Shown piece by piece: positions 1-10,990 of a stretch of 64,000 nt of DNA (the first letter of the stretch is position 1; every line of letters begins with the position of its first letter). Source of the stretch: Epiperipatus broadwayi (Eukaryota; Onychophora; Udeonychophora; Euonychophora; Peripatidae); assembly GCA_028023455.1 (NCBI GenBank), contig JAQFVV010012441.1, positions 2,105,911-2,169,910 of the forward strand, read 5' to 3'. Position numbers and translations under genes: made by a program. Under the pieces are notes generated by a model that saw nothing but the letters and a program-made list of their open reading frames with translations, had not been told where the DNA came from and made no database searches.

Positions 1-715
1 TCCCTCTTCCTAATCTTTCTATTGCTCTTTCCATTTCACTCAAATGCAACACAAAAAAATAGGTGACATAGGGCATACTTGCCTTAGTCCTACACCATTT
101 TTAACTTTAATTGATTCTATATTCTCTAATTGATATATATATATATAATCATTATTTTCATATAATTTCTTAATAATATCTATTAAAGCTTCATCCATTC
201 CCAAATTTACTAAACTTATCCATAATCTATTTCTATTTACTCTTTCATATGCCTTCTCTATATCTATAAAACTCATATATAACTGTTTACCTGCATTCCT
301 ACTCATATCCATAAGTTGTGTAACTACAAATAAACTATCTCCTATACGCCTATCTAATCTAAAACCTCCTTGCATTTCCCCCACTACATTATTCCCTTCC
401 ATCCATTTTACAACTTTACTAGCCACCATATACGAGAAAACTTTATATAAAACTGATGTTACCGCTATCGGTCTATAATTATTCAACTTTCTATGATCCT
501 TACCCTTTCCTTTAAATAATAACCTTACTCTTGTATTACTCCAACTACTTGGGAAAACTCTATTCTGTGCCATTTTATTAAAACAGGATAATAACTTTAC
601 TTTTTCCCTATATCCTAAATTCATTACCATAATCTGCTGCCCATCCATCTAAACCTCTTGCCTTCCCACTTTTTAATTTCTTCTCTACCTCATTTATACA
701 AAGTATATGTCAATA
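1..715 (-). pseudogene. non-LTR retrotransposon (LINE) reverse transcriptase remnant
   Basis: Reading leftwards, the translation gives a reverse-transcriptase palm and fingers region. It has a GKARGLDGW-like block near 700-660, then NYRPIAVTSVLYKVF (motif 1), GEMQGGFR (motif 2), an FIDIEKAYERV block (motif A, catalytic Asp) and GLRQVCPMSP (motif B, normally G-x-RQGCPLSP). The frame is open at 40-648. A frameshift near 40 lets the motif continue as an E-R-A-I-E-R-L-like block to the window edge, and another lies near 640-660. Motif C (FADD) would lie beyond position 1. The motifs resemble LINEs common in arthropods and molluscs, but I do not assign a clade. The element is broken and probably inactive, and may belong to the same LINE type as 49135-50520. 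Confidence 0.85.
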
Positions 716-1200
716 CGCCATCTAATGTTCATTCTTTGAACTATTTTTACACTTATATGCAAAATTAATATTTTTCTCTATTGTAAAAGCATGATTTTTA
801 ATTTGAAAATAACAATACCTGCAAACTTGAAAGAACAGACTTTAATATGCTGTTTTATGTTGTTTGGATCTGCATTGTGGAAATTTTAAAATGTCAAAAC
901 AGTATGGATCGATTTACTAAAATGATAGTTATTTGTTTGATTTCAATTGTATAATAAGTTTGAAGAATGTTATGTCAGTACTAATTATTTATGGATATTA
1001 ACAATGTTATACATTGAATATTCCCCTGCACTTCTGCAATAAATATCAAAACATTTTACATTTTTACTACTACTATTATTATTACTAATGCTACAACTAC
1101 TATTACTCCAGTCCATTAAAGGGAGCCAAAAACTCCAATTTACTCTGTTACTGGCCTCCATTTTAATCACCTTAGTTATACTTTAGGGAATGATGTTTCC
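716..1200. other. AT-rich sequence, nothing recognised
   Basis: No coding signal, RNA gene or clear repeat boundary was found on either strand. A short open frame on the minus strand (985-1170) covers a run of ACT/ATT triplets and looks like chance. Confidence 0.5.
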
Positions 1201-2180
1201 CTAAACCAATTTCAATTGACAAGAGTTATCTCTCAGGTCTTTTTTCTCAGGTCTTTTTTCATACAAGAATTATGGCACCAACTGATAACAAGAAAGAATG
1301 TTTACAACTTTTCTTTAAAACCCTGTTAGAAGTAAATGGCAGCCATTCAAGTTTCTAGCGAATTCTATGGAAAAATTCATTTTTCAAGAAGAATTTTGAT
1401 TTAACTTTGCTTTGTTGACTAAGTGAGAGTGTCTGGTTGTTGGGAAGGTCCCTAGGGACTAAATCCTAGTTTTTTTATGGGCCAGAGCTGGGAGGAGGCT
1501 GTGGGGATCATTATCAGAATTGGATAACTCACTCACTTTTTTGCAAGTGTAATGTTATTCATTGCGGTTTAAGTAATTGTGTTACAAACCAGAGATTTTT
1601 ACCTATTTAAGGAAAACTTTGCTCAACTGTGATTTGTCTTTTCAACTGAATTTAAACATTATTTTCAAGTTTTTTCTAATTTTCATCCATTACATCCTGT
1701 ATTAAATCTATTAAGTTATCTCTCAAAACATTATTCTATTTTAAAGTGCTGAACACCATAATTAGCGCTAATTTACAAGTGAGTTTCTAGAGAAGTCTAT
1801 TGGAGAATTCAATTTTGAAGAAAAAATTAGATTCAATTCAACTTTGCTGACTGAGTGAGAGTGTCTGGTTGTGGGAAAGGTCCCTGGGGGGGGGGGCTAA
1901 ATCCTAGTCCCTATGCGGTTTGGCACTGGGAGGATGATGATGTGGGAATCATTGCCAAAATTGGATATCTCATTTATTTGTTACCAATAATAGCATTATA
2001 CATTGTGTTTTTGGGATTGTGCTGCAAGCCAGAGATTTTATCTAATAAATTAATATTTCTTTGCTCAACAGTGAATGTTTTTGGACTATATTTGAACATT
2101 AAATTTCAAGTGTTGCTCTAATTTTCACTCATACATAATATATTGAATCTCTTACAGAGTCCCTCATAATGTTATTTCAT
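1200..2180. repeat. tandem duplication, about 432-bp unit
   Basis: Two diverged direct copies are visible. The marker GAGAGTGTCTGGTTG begins at 1425 and again at 1857 (offset 432). Both copies continue through a GGTCCCTRGGG block, a CTGGGAGGA block near 1488 and 1927, and an ATTTTCAYYCAT block. An AGTTATCTCTCA segment at about 1224 and 1714 suggests part of a third unit upstream. The second copy has an 11-nt G run at about 1886-1896. An 88-codon frame in the second copy (1855-2121) is broken in the first, so I do not treat it as a gene. The unit was not identified. Confidence 0.7.
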
Positions 2181-2500
2181 TAGCAAAGTGGAGCCTCACA
2201 GATCATCACCAATTTTTGCATTTGATTATTAACAATAGTTAAGCATCTTATGCATTAGGGTTTCCAGTTTTCATAAGTTACCAGGGGCTGAAACATGATG
2301 GACGAAGTTAAAGATGCTATTTGAATTTATACACTACTCTATGTAGATCAGCAATTGCCATGAATAACTAATATTATGTCATTACGATGTCAATTAATGT
2401 TCAAAAATAATAACTCTGATTTATACTCTACATTTTGCAAGATCATAAAGAAAATTAAGATAAGAGACCAAATAGTAAGCCCTATGGGAATATTTAAAGA
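2181..2500. other. AT-rich sequence, nothing recognised
   Basis: Single-copy-looking AT-rich DNA with no supported feature. Confidence 0.4.
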
Positions 2501-2737
2501 CACCTGAGCAATCTATCAGTTGCCTGAAATATGAATATCCCACTCCCAAACAACCCAAGAAGTCTCAATTCTGAACAATCCCTCACAGCCTCAGGCTCAA
2601 CCAGACATCGCTGGAAGTTTAAACACAAGATAAGACATAGATAGCAATGCTTAAAAACCAGAAAAACATATTGTATTCATCTTGTAATTCTAATTGATCA
2701 ATAAATTCTCATTTTTAAAAAAAATTACTATTATTAC
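2500..2737 (+). repeat. possible retroposed fragment with polyadenylation-like end
   Basis: This stretch is richer in C and G than its surroundings (CCCACTCCC, CCTCACAGCCTCAGG). It ends in AATAAATTCTC followed by an A-rich run and then a triplet microsatellite, which is typical of the 3' end of a retroposed transcript or SINE. No tRNA-like head or coding frame was recognised, so this is inferred from layout only. Confidence 0.3.
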
Positions 2738-2739
2738 TA

Positions 2740-2799
<60 letters not shown>

Positions 2800-2818
2800 G
2801 TTGTTGTTGTTGTTGTAG
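2738..2818. repeat. (TTA)n then (TTG)n microsatellite
   Basis: More than 15 consecutive ATT/TTA triplets change abruptly to GTT/TTG triplets at about 2800. Confidence 0.95.
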
Positions 2819-5655
2819 CATGTTTTGACCACTTTTTTATATCCTTGATCAAATTTTTTTCTCATTTCATACTGACTATTAACGTATACCATAACAAAAT
2901 AACAAAATCAAGCATAAGGATACAAAGAAGATTAGAAACATGATATAATGTTTATTATAATAATTGCATTTTACTATTGATATATATATATATGTAAAAG
3001 AATGCATAGTGGAATAAAGAATAGCAAGTAGAAAATGCCTTAGCTTAAGTTGTTTAATTAAAACACATATATTTATCAAAGTCATGGGAAATTGATCTCT
3101 TTAAAACCAATGATAATTAGCATGCTATCTTTTCTTTTTTGTGACGACACTATTTTTTGTTGATATTTTCAATATAATCTATGGCTTTAGGAAATTTCAA
3201 AAACATCATACCCGCAGCATTAAAAAAAAGGATTCAAAATATGTGTTTAAATTATAATTATTTCAGATGTATGTGGGTAATAGTTGATGCAGTACTAAAG
3301 TAGCTTCATAAAACAACAGCTATAAGAACTAAGTCATATATGGTACTAAATGATAAGTGAGATTCTCAATGTTAGGAAATTAATTCACTATTCAGAGAAA
3401 GATTTTTTAAAAATATAAAAATAAATAGAAGTGCTTCCATGAATAGACATAAACATTGTAAAAGATCATTATTATAACAAATTTATTTAACATAATATCA
3501 TTTACTTATAAAGTCAAATAATATTTAAAGGGCAAAAAAGTCAATTAAACAATTGGAAGACATGGAAACAGTATTGTCACTTTTGCGATGAGTTATGGAT
3601 TCTGTTTTTTTTAAATATGTGGGCATATATTTATTTAGTAACATCATTTAATGCAAAGCTGGGTAAGAATAGACCAAGTCCAACTGACCATTAATTTTGT
3701 TAGAATGATAAATATGCCTTGGAGTGATACATATTGATACTCCTGTTTTGGTGTAACAAATTTCAGTTGTGATTTTACTCAAATAATGTACTGAAATACC
3801 TGATGTATTTTAATGTATTCTATCTTCAACTATATTGTATTTCATCTTTCAAAAATCTCTTTGACATTATTTTTATAGTAAAAATAAAGTCTGTGTAAAT
3901 ATGTTAACACTTCTTACAAAATATTTCTTTTAAGGTCTATTAATTTTGAGTTTCTTTATACACTCAATCAAATGAAGTTTTCTTAAATTTGGTGATTCTG
4001 CATTATCATAATCAGCAAGTTAATATTACATCAATTATATCAAAATTTTAAAATATTATGGCGTATCTTTAAATAAAATAAAAAAAATATATTCATGTTA
4101 AAATTTAGAAGTAAAAGTTCCATTTCATATAATAAATTTAACAACACGATAATTCTAATTCAAAAATAATTATATTTATAACTTATTCGACTGTAATGAT
4201 AATATCATTATGAATAGACAAATTATCCATTAATTTATTAAATAAAGCAGCTAACTAGAGTTTATTATTAAACCTCGACACCTAAGTCCACCTTTCTAAC
4301 TTAATATCTACCAAATTGTTTCAAGTGATCCACATTTTCAAACTGTAACTATCTGAAATACAAATTCAAGAATTCATACATTTTTTTTAATTTTTCAATA
4401 ATTTTAACACCATTATCATACTTAAAAATTTCTCCCCATATCTCATCACAATCTTTACCATTTTAACTGTACCATTGTAATAAAAAAAAAACTGTTTAAA
4501 CTTTATCAAGTTGAATATTTCTGCCTAAATTTAACTGAAATAATAGAATTGATATATTTTTGTATCATTATTCAAAAAGTGATGGGGAAAAAATCGTCCA
4601 CATATTTAAAATATCTTCAATATCATATGAAAGAGTGTCACCCACTTATTTAATAAAGTCACAATGTTGTTTCCAGGTCCATATGTTACTTTAATATAAC
4701 AAAATAGCATCTAAACTAATCATATCACCAAATAATTATATCCTCTTTTCATAACTATATGCTTTCTACAAACACCATATCATATTATTAACATTATTGT
4801 TATATGATAATTAGAATATTTTCATGGAACTTATAAATAGAAATTGTAAGAATTTCAATTTTAAAATCACATTAATAAATATTTTATATTCACCCATATA
4901 TATTATACATTTTACACATCCTGCCAGTTTGAAAAAGCAGCTAGTTATTAATTTTATTTAGAGTAATTATTGCTACAATATTTATATATAATTTGAAACA
5001 TTATATTAATTAATAATTGATTAATTTACAATGCTTTAAAAATAAATAAAAAATATTTTTAACATATGAATGTTAACGTTTGACAATACTGAAAAAGGTT
5101 TTGTTTATATCTGTATTAGATTGGCAATTGATCCTGAATAATATCATTTTCCAGAGTTATCTTTATAAGATCTGAGATACACATGCAAATGTTTAATTTC
5201 GTATAAAGCCTGGTGCATTTAGAGTATTAGCCACCTCAGTATTTACATATATATTTTTCTAATTTGATAATATATTTTTATTTAAAATTGATATGATAAT
5301 ATTTATCCTATTATTATTTTATAATTTTTAATCAAGTTATTTTTTCTTATTTACTTTTATTATTAATTCAGTGAAATTCACACTGAATAATTTTATTTTC
5401 TCCCACTTCCCTAATTTAGAATTAGGTTTGAATAAGCTTGAAGTAATTAATAACTACTATATACCAAAATCTCTCTTAAAACTTCTGTTTTATTCAGGAC
5501 CACAGTAAAATACAGAGACTCTTGGTTGTAAATAACCAAATTGCTCAAAATTGTTCATAGTACCTAATGCTCATTATTTCCAATAAAATGCATCATATAA
5601 TAGATTTTACATTAGAAAAAAAAAGAAAAAATTGCTATCTGGTGGAAATTTATGA
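2819..5655. other. long AT-rich intronic stretch, nothing recognised
   Basis: Very AT-rich DNA with many homopolymer runs and TA dinucleotide runs. I found no supported exon, RNA gene or repeat boundary on either strand. It lies upstream of the first visible CAP exon on the same strand, so it is probably intron. Confidence 0.5.
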
Positions 5656-5754
5656 ACTTTGGTGGTCGAATGGTCAGCATAGATGCCTTACAACCAATTG
5701 TCCTGGGTTCACAGGTTCGCTTTCTAGCCGATGCTTTGACACATGAAAAAAAAA
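5656..5754 (+). mobile_element. short tRNA-derived SINE (family C), copy 1
   Basis: The element begins with a box-A-like GGTGGTCGAATGGTCAGCA, continues with a CCTTACAA anticodon-loop-like segment and a box-B-like GGTTCGCTTTC, and ends GACACATG plus an A run. Four more copies in this window (16734, 20393, 48726, 49831) share head, body and tail. This one is diverged. It lies about 160 bp upstream of the CAP exon. Confidence 0.85.
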
Positions 5755-5911
5755 CAACTATACAAGTCACATGATATTACAATAAAATCATTATTTTCGA
5801 TTTCTATCAATATTAAATTATCTATAATTAATAATTATTATTTCTTTTACATTTCTAATTACTATGTACACATTCTTTGATGTTTTCAATTTTTGTCATT
5901 ATATTTTGTAG

Positions 5912-5997
5912 CTTGTCTGGGCTGAATCGTATTTGGTTGGTTGTGCTTATAAAAATTGCAACAATGAACATTTCTATGTTTGTGCTTATTGTCCTGG
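5912..5997 (+). CDS. CAP-superfamily (CRISP/SCP-like) protein, internal exon
   Basis: The exon is 86 nt (28 codons plus 2 nt), in phase 0 at its start and split after the second base of a Gly codon. The acceptor is TATATTTTGTAG and the donor is GG|GTAAGA. It encodes LVWAESYLVGCAY, then KNC, then FYVCAYCPG. This matches the C-terminal half of the CAP domain, where HYTQ-[L/V]-VWA precedes a conserved GC and the CRISP2 motif [C]NYxPGGN. The exon opens just after the expected HYTQ, so the previous exon lies upstream, probably outside the window. CAP proteins are secreted and disulfide-bonded, and include venom allergen, CRISP and PI16-like proteins; the subfamily is not determined. The phase fits the exon at 28346 exactly, rebuilding P-G-G-N. 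Confidence 0.92.
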
Positions 5998-6247
5998 GTA
6001 AGAGTTTAAGCATTCTGTAGTTTAAATTTTATATAATGCACTCCAAATATGTATTAGATAGATAAAATAGTATTGATTTAAAAGAAATCATTATTTGCAA
6101 AAAAATAAATCTAATAAGTTGACTTATTAGCTCTTATTATAACATGCATGTTTGAGTTTATTATTTCATAAATAGTATTAGAAATTCTTAGAACTACATA
6201 TTGAATAGTTATTGTTTCTTTAAAACATTATTTTATATATATATATA

Positions 6248-6840
6248 TAATCAAAATTATCCCAAATTCACAACTTAACCAGAATAGCCAAAAAAAAACA
6301 AACTCTAAATCACAACCAATGATTTCATTGCTACAAGAAGACTTCTCATATGTAACGAACTACAAAATAACAACATATTTAAACTAAATATTACCCACAA
6401 TTCCACTTACCTCCCATACACCCTTAATGTTGAAATAAATTTTTAATAAGTTAATTGCTTCAGAATCATAAATTTTTAATAATAAAGATTCTTGAATTCT
6501 TTTTTTTATTTCATTTCTCTCAAAGACGACAACTCTGGCTTCATCAAAATTAATAATTCATCAAAATTAATAATGTAATAAAAAGAAAAAAGAAAAAAAA
6601 TTTATTATTAAAAATTTATGATTCTGAAGCAATTAACTTATTTAAAAGTTTTTTTTAATATTAAGGGTGCATGAAAGGTAAGTGGAATTATGGTTAATGT
6701 TTAGTTTAAATATGTTGTTATTTTGTAGTTCTTTACACTTGAGAAGTCTGCTTATAGTAGCAAAACCATTGGTTGTGATTTAGAGTTTATTTTTTTTGGC
6801 TAGTCTAGTTAAGTTGTGGATTTGGGGTAATTTTGATTAT
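6248..6840. repeat. foldback element, arms about 240 bp
   Basis: The left arm (6248-6484, starting ATAATCAAAATTATCCC) is the reverse complement of the right arm (6600-6840, ending GGGGTAATTTTGATTAT), with moderate divergence. The spacer of about 115 bp is A-rich, with a short duplicated TTCATCAAAATTAATAA. A single-arm relative of the right arm occurs at 62855-63000 (shared GAGAAGTCTGCTT and AAACCAWTGGT). Confidence 0.8.
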
Positions 6841-6937
6841 TTATTGACTAATTTAACTTTATGATTTTAATGTAATATATATATATAACAGAAAACAAAC
6901 TAAATTAAATAGCCCAAATATGATTTCACCATGTAAC

Positions 6938-7164
6938 CATCATAATCATCATGAGACCCATTTTTGTTAATTTTAATGATATCAGATATTATGATTTATT
7001 ATGCATTCATTTTGCATAATAAACTAAGCCTCTTTGATTTTTCATTTTCTGTCTTGAAAAATCAAAGATGCTTGGTTTATTGTGCAAAATGAATACATAA
7101 TAAATCAAAGAGACAGTAGTGTTCAAATTAACAAAAATGTGTCTCACAAATCATTAATGATAAC
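6938..7164. repeat. foldback element, arms about 100 bp
   Basis: The left arm from ATCATCATGAGACCCA pairs with a right arm ending GTGTCTCACAAATCATT. Inner arms around TTTGCATAATAAACTAAGC and GCTTGGTTTATTGTGCAAA enclose a core at about 7040-7060. Confidence 0.8.
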
Positions 7165-8645
7165 TTACAAACTTATTGTGAAGTATACTCAATCTATATA
7201 ATTTGTTTTGTTCTCTGTTGTTATAGTGTATTTCATATTCCTAATAATGGCAGCGGATTAAAGTATTATATGCATATTCTAAAACATCACTTACTTCCTG
7301 CTTAAATTCATTCCTATATATTTATAAAATGGATAATTTCCTAGTGGAAGAGTAGCACATGCATCTGCAACCTTAGTTCACGTCTGGAGTAGGTAATCTA
7401 AAAAAAAAATTAACAGGTTTAAGGCCCATAGCCAATCCAATTATCATCTACTGTTATTTGAAATATGGACATCTAGCTGTTCTTAGTTAGAGGATAACTC
7501 AAGAATAAAACCAAATCCTTATCTATTTAGTAAGTTAAAGGTCTAGTAAGTAACAACTTCTCCCTTAAAGTTGTTTTACTTTTCATGCCAAATAAATAGT
7601 GTTATATTTTTTAAGTTATATAACATTAAAATTGACAAATTTCGATTATATTATGAAGTAATTTGATTTATTTGAAAATGACATATAATGCTAAAATATT
7701 TGGTAATGAACGATGGAGGAAATAACAAGCAATGAAATTGATGAATTTTATTGCCATGTGATATTAAAGACACACATACAAGTGAATAAACAATAAGTCA
7801 TTTATGAGAAATGTTAGCCTTAAGATCACCAATAGTCAATGTCAATATATTGATATAAGTCACATCGATTTTAATAACACAAGATTGATATTATGATTGC
7901 TTAGAAGCTATAATATAAAAACAAACAAGAATAGTAAATGAATAAATTAAGATTATTATGATACTACGGAATTATCTTTTCTAATCAATGAATGGCAAAT
8001 GATCGTGTCAGTCAATATTTGGCTATTGAACTTCATTGGGAAAACATATTGGATTTATACATTTACATCTAGTAACCATCATTATTCTTTTTATTCTATT
8101 CAAGCAAATTACATGTGAGTCAAACATTCTATGATTTGAACTAGTCTAAGGATTGTTTGACATTGCGATAGTGTTCATTGTTATAGATTATTTCATTGTA
8201 GAATAACATAGTGGATTGTTGTCTCTTAATGTGGAGGTTGACAATAAGCTGGGAAAACTTCAGCTCTTTCACTTTCACTGATGAACTTTTTATGAATTCC
8301 TGAGTAAAAGCCGTTTAATTGTTTTAAATTATTATATAAATAAATGCCAAACTTTTTGAAGTGACTGTCTAGAGTATTAAGACCTTCTTTGCAATCAACA
8401 CTTTTATGACTAAAATTTTCATTTAAAAATTACACTATTCAAATTAACATAATATAAAATAACTAATTTTGAAAATAATAATAATCAAAATAGTACAATG
8501 GCATTGTATTCAGTTCCATTTTGCAATAGAATAAAGTACTTGAATTAAAATAAACTGTAAAACAAATCTTAGTTTTTTAAGAAGTAGTTATTTTTCAAAT
8601 TTAGTTGCAAAATTTGCCACAGGAGAGCAGCAGTATACAAATTAC
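7165..8645. other. AT-rich intronic stretch, nothing recognised
   Basis: No coding or RNA signal and no obvious repeat. Confidence 0.45.
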
Positions 8646-8649
8646 TTTC

Positions 8650-8756
8650 AATCAGTAAAAGGAGTTTAAATATATATAGAAGTAAATGGAATATTAGGTG
8701 CCAGTTAATTTATGAAAATAGCAAGAAAAGTAGTTTATTGTTTAAGGCTCGAATGG
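8650..8756 (+). pseudogene. short LINE ORF fragment
   Basis: Nucleotides here match 50017-50115 closely (shared TTTAAATATATATAGAAG, TTAATTTA and GTAGTTTA blocks). That region is the C-terminal coding part of a LINE (IYIEGN, then LRL). The fragment ends directly at the family B hammerhead foldback at about 8757. Confidence 0.65.
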
Positions 8757-8846
8757 ACTTGATCTCACACTTTCACACTCACCATAGCTATCCAAACCAT
8801 CTTACATAACTGATACATATGACTACATATATGTAAAAAATATAAA

Positions 8847-8902
8847 TGATCTCCAGTATACATATTTCGTGCTAAGTCAGCTCTCATCAGTTGTCCAGAT
8901 CA
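8847..8902 (-). ncRNA. hammerhead ribozyme, family B copy 1
   Basis: On the minus strand: CTGATGA, helix II GAGCTG/TTAGCAC (partly paired), GAAA, then ATATGTAT forming a 3-bp helix III, and A as the nucleotide before cleavage. Upper helix I is TGATC/GATCA. Lower helix I has one mismatch (ACAA against CTGG). The core nucleotides are intact. Activity is predicted, not shown. Confidence 0.75.
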
Positions 8903-9025
8903 CCATCTCCAACACATATATACAATCACTGCAAATCTTCAAACTTTGAAACCTATCCATTAATTTTGAAGATTTGCTATCTTAATATAAACTGAGCAGT
9001 GATTGTATATGTGTGTTGCAAAGAG

Positions 9026-9082
9026 TGATCTGGACCAACTGATGAGTGCTGGTTCAGCACGAAATACATATATTGAAAATCA
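9026..9082 (+). ncRNA. hammerhead ribozyme, family B copy 2
   Basis: All core nucleotides are present: CTGATGA at 9039-9045, a perfect 6-bp helix II GTGCTG/CAGCAC with a 3-nt loop, GAAA at 9061-9064, helix III ATA(CA)TAT, and A17 in an ATA cleavage triplet. Lower helix I is CAA/TTG and the upper part is TGAT/ATCA, separated by an internal loop as in natural type I hammerheads. Confidence 0.85.
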
Positions 9083-9175
9083 TTCATCTTTTACACATAT
9101 GTGATCATATGTATCAGTTGTTTAAGATGAATTGGATAACTGTGGGGAATTTGAAAGTCTGAGTTCAAATCCCAT

Positions 9176-10430
9176 ATAATTACATAAATTCAAAGAGTAA
9201 CTCTTATTTAACTCATTATAATGAGCTTTAATTTAAATTCTCTTACTTTATAATCATAACTGCTATTAACAATATGATGATTAAAATGTTGAAATTAACT
9301 TTTAATGTCCTGCTTAATCCTTCTTAATAACATAGTCTATTCTCATATATGTATACATTCAAAACATAATTGGTTAATTAATTGGCTGTAATTTTAATGA
9401 TTCTTTTGTGTGTCCCCACACCATTAGATTTTGGAAGCATTTCAGATCACAGTTTTCAGTTATTACTATTACTATATACAACCAGAAGTGCTTGACGTTT
9501 TAACTAAAAGAATTTAATATGGAATAAATTAATTAGTGAACAGCATCAACTTTTATGATGTGTAAGATCATTGTTCCAGTTGAAGAATTGTATAAACTCT
9601 TATATGTGTTAAATAAAGATTTATAGATAGCCAAGTAGCTATCACTACTTGATGCAATTATTGAAAAACTCTCTGGCCAGTTGTCATGCAGCAAAAATAT
9701 GCTTGTTCACGTTTGAATCATGTCTGTACCAATGGTTTTGTACACTCTGATATGATCTCTTTGATTTCTGTAAGAATACTTTCTTTGTTAAATCAATAAA
9801 CTGTTTAATTATGAGATTATTTTTATGAAGCAATAAACAGTTAGCAGAACTTTTTCAAGTGTACTCATACAAAAACCATAATTTTTGAAATCTGACGAAC
9901 TTAAATTTAAAATCTAAGAAAACAGTAGCGATAGAATCTAGTCATAATACTTTCTAAGATTAACCAATTAAGATCCTTATAAGAAAGTAATATATCCAAA
10001 CAATAGATGGTAAATTATAATATTATATAATTGTAAAAGATACTTAGCTAAAGACTGTAAAAATGTTAATTCTATATATCAATCAAAGTAATCAAAAATA
10101 AAGCAAAAGAAAAGAGACAAATAACAAGGTGAATGTTATTGCTAAATCTAAAGAAAAACAGTCAGCAATTGAATAATCTAACAAAATCACATTTTGGGAT
10201 AACGAAAATGAGCCAACTACATTGATTTAGAATCAGTAAACAATGGCCCTGAATCAGTTGCATACAAACTACAAAAAATATAAAAAATTATGAGGTAATC
10301 AAAACAAAAGAAATATATATTATTGTAAAGTTGAAATACACAGGCTTATTATATACCTGTGTCTTCATGGGTGTGACAAGAATCTCAGGGTGGCCTTTGA
10401 GCATTCCATCAGCAGATTTTTAATTGGATG
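9176..10430. other. AT-rich intronic stretch, nothing recognised
   Basis: No supported exon, RNA or repeat boundary. Confidence 0.45.
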
Positions 10431-10541
10431 GACGGTTGAAGAGTTGGAGTGTGGAGTAGATTGAAACCTGTCCATTAAAGTATGAGCATTTGCTATCTTA
10501 ATATATATTTGAGCACTTATCACGTATATGTGTGGAGATGG

Positions 10542-10598
10542 TAATCTGGACCAACTGATGATTGCTGGTTTAGCATGAAATATGTATATTGGTGATTA
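10542..10598 (+). ncRNA. hammerhead ribozyme, family B copy 3
   Basis: The core CTGATGA and GAAA are intact. Helix I is CCAA/TTGG plus the upper helix TAATC/GATTA, which replaces TGATC/GATCA of other copies with the pairing kept. Helix III is ATA(TG)TAT with A17. Helix II is TGCTG/TAGCA, but its first pair (10.1-11.1) is T-T, so activity may be reduced. Confidence 0.82.
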
Positions 10599-10841
10599 TT
10601 TATCTTTTTGACATATATGTGTTCAAGTGTATCAGTGTTATGAGATAGTGTGGAGAGTGGTGGATCGTGTGAAAGTCTGTGCTCATTTACCCTATATATT
10701 ATTGTAAAATTTTAAATTTTTTTACAGTAAAAATTTTGTTTTTAATGTGGGTGAAGTAGATTGAAGCCTATCGATTAAAGTTTGAAGATTTTTTATCTTA
10801 ATATAAACTGAGCACGGATTATATGTGTGTATGGGAGATGA

Positions 10842-10898
10842 TGATCTAGACCAACTGATGAGTACTGGCTCAGCACGAAATACGGATATTGGAGAACA
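10842..10898 (+). ncRNA. hammerhead ribozyme, family B copy 4
   Basis: The core CTGATGA and GAAA are intact, and helix II GTACTG/CAGCAC has one mismatch. Helix III ATA(CG)GAT keeps the A15.1-T16.1 pair and A17. Lower helix I CCAA/TTGG is perfect and upper helix I has one mismatch. Confidence 0.82.
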
Positions 10899-10990
10899 TT
10901 TATTATTTTCACATGCGTGGTCATGTGTATTGATCGATTATATAAGATAGAACGGATACCTGAAGGAGATTGTTCAAATATCTTATAAAT

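Larger units (their letters stand above)
8757..9175. mobile_element. hammerhead repeat family B, head-to-head inverted pair
   Basis: Two units face each other about a centre near 8950. The outer arms are related (TGTGAAAGTSTGAG-like, and a box-B-like GTTCAAATCCC at the right end, 9162-9172). Each arm carries a hammerhead core: minus strand 8847-8902 and plus strand 9026-9082. The unit matches the tandem copies at 10440-10990 (ATTGAAGCCTATC, CTTAATATAAACTGAGCA, GTATCAGTTG). The left arm abuts a LINE fragment. No target-site duplication was found. Confidence 0.8.
10440..10990 (+). mobile_element. hammerhead repeat family B, head-to-tail tandem pair, 300-bp period
   Basis: Two direct copies are in exact register: AGTAGATTGAA at about 10455 and 10755, and CCAACTGATG at 10551 and 10851. 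Each unit carries one hammerhead (10542-10598 and 10842-10898). Head-to-tail units of a few hundred bp, each with a type I hammerhead, are the organisation described for animal and plant retrozymes and for the terminal repeats of Penelope-like elements. There is no open frame. Unit boundaries are approximate. Confidence 0.85.

Noticed and set aside
1855-2121. 88-codon frame as a gene with membrane-like segments
   Set aside because: It lies in a tandem duplicate whose other copy is full of stops, and it crosses an 11-G slippage tract.
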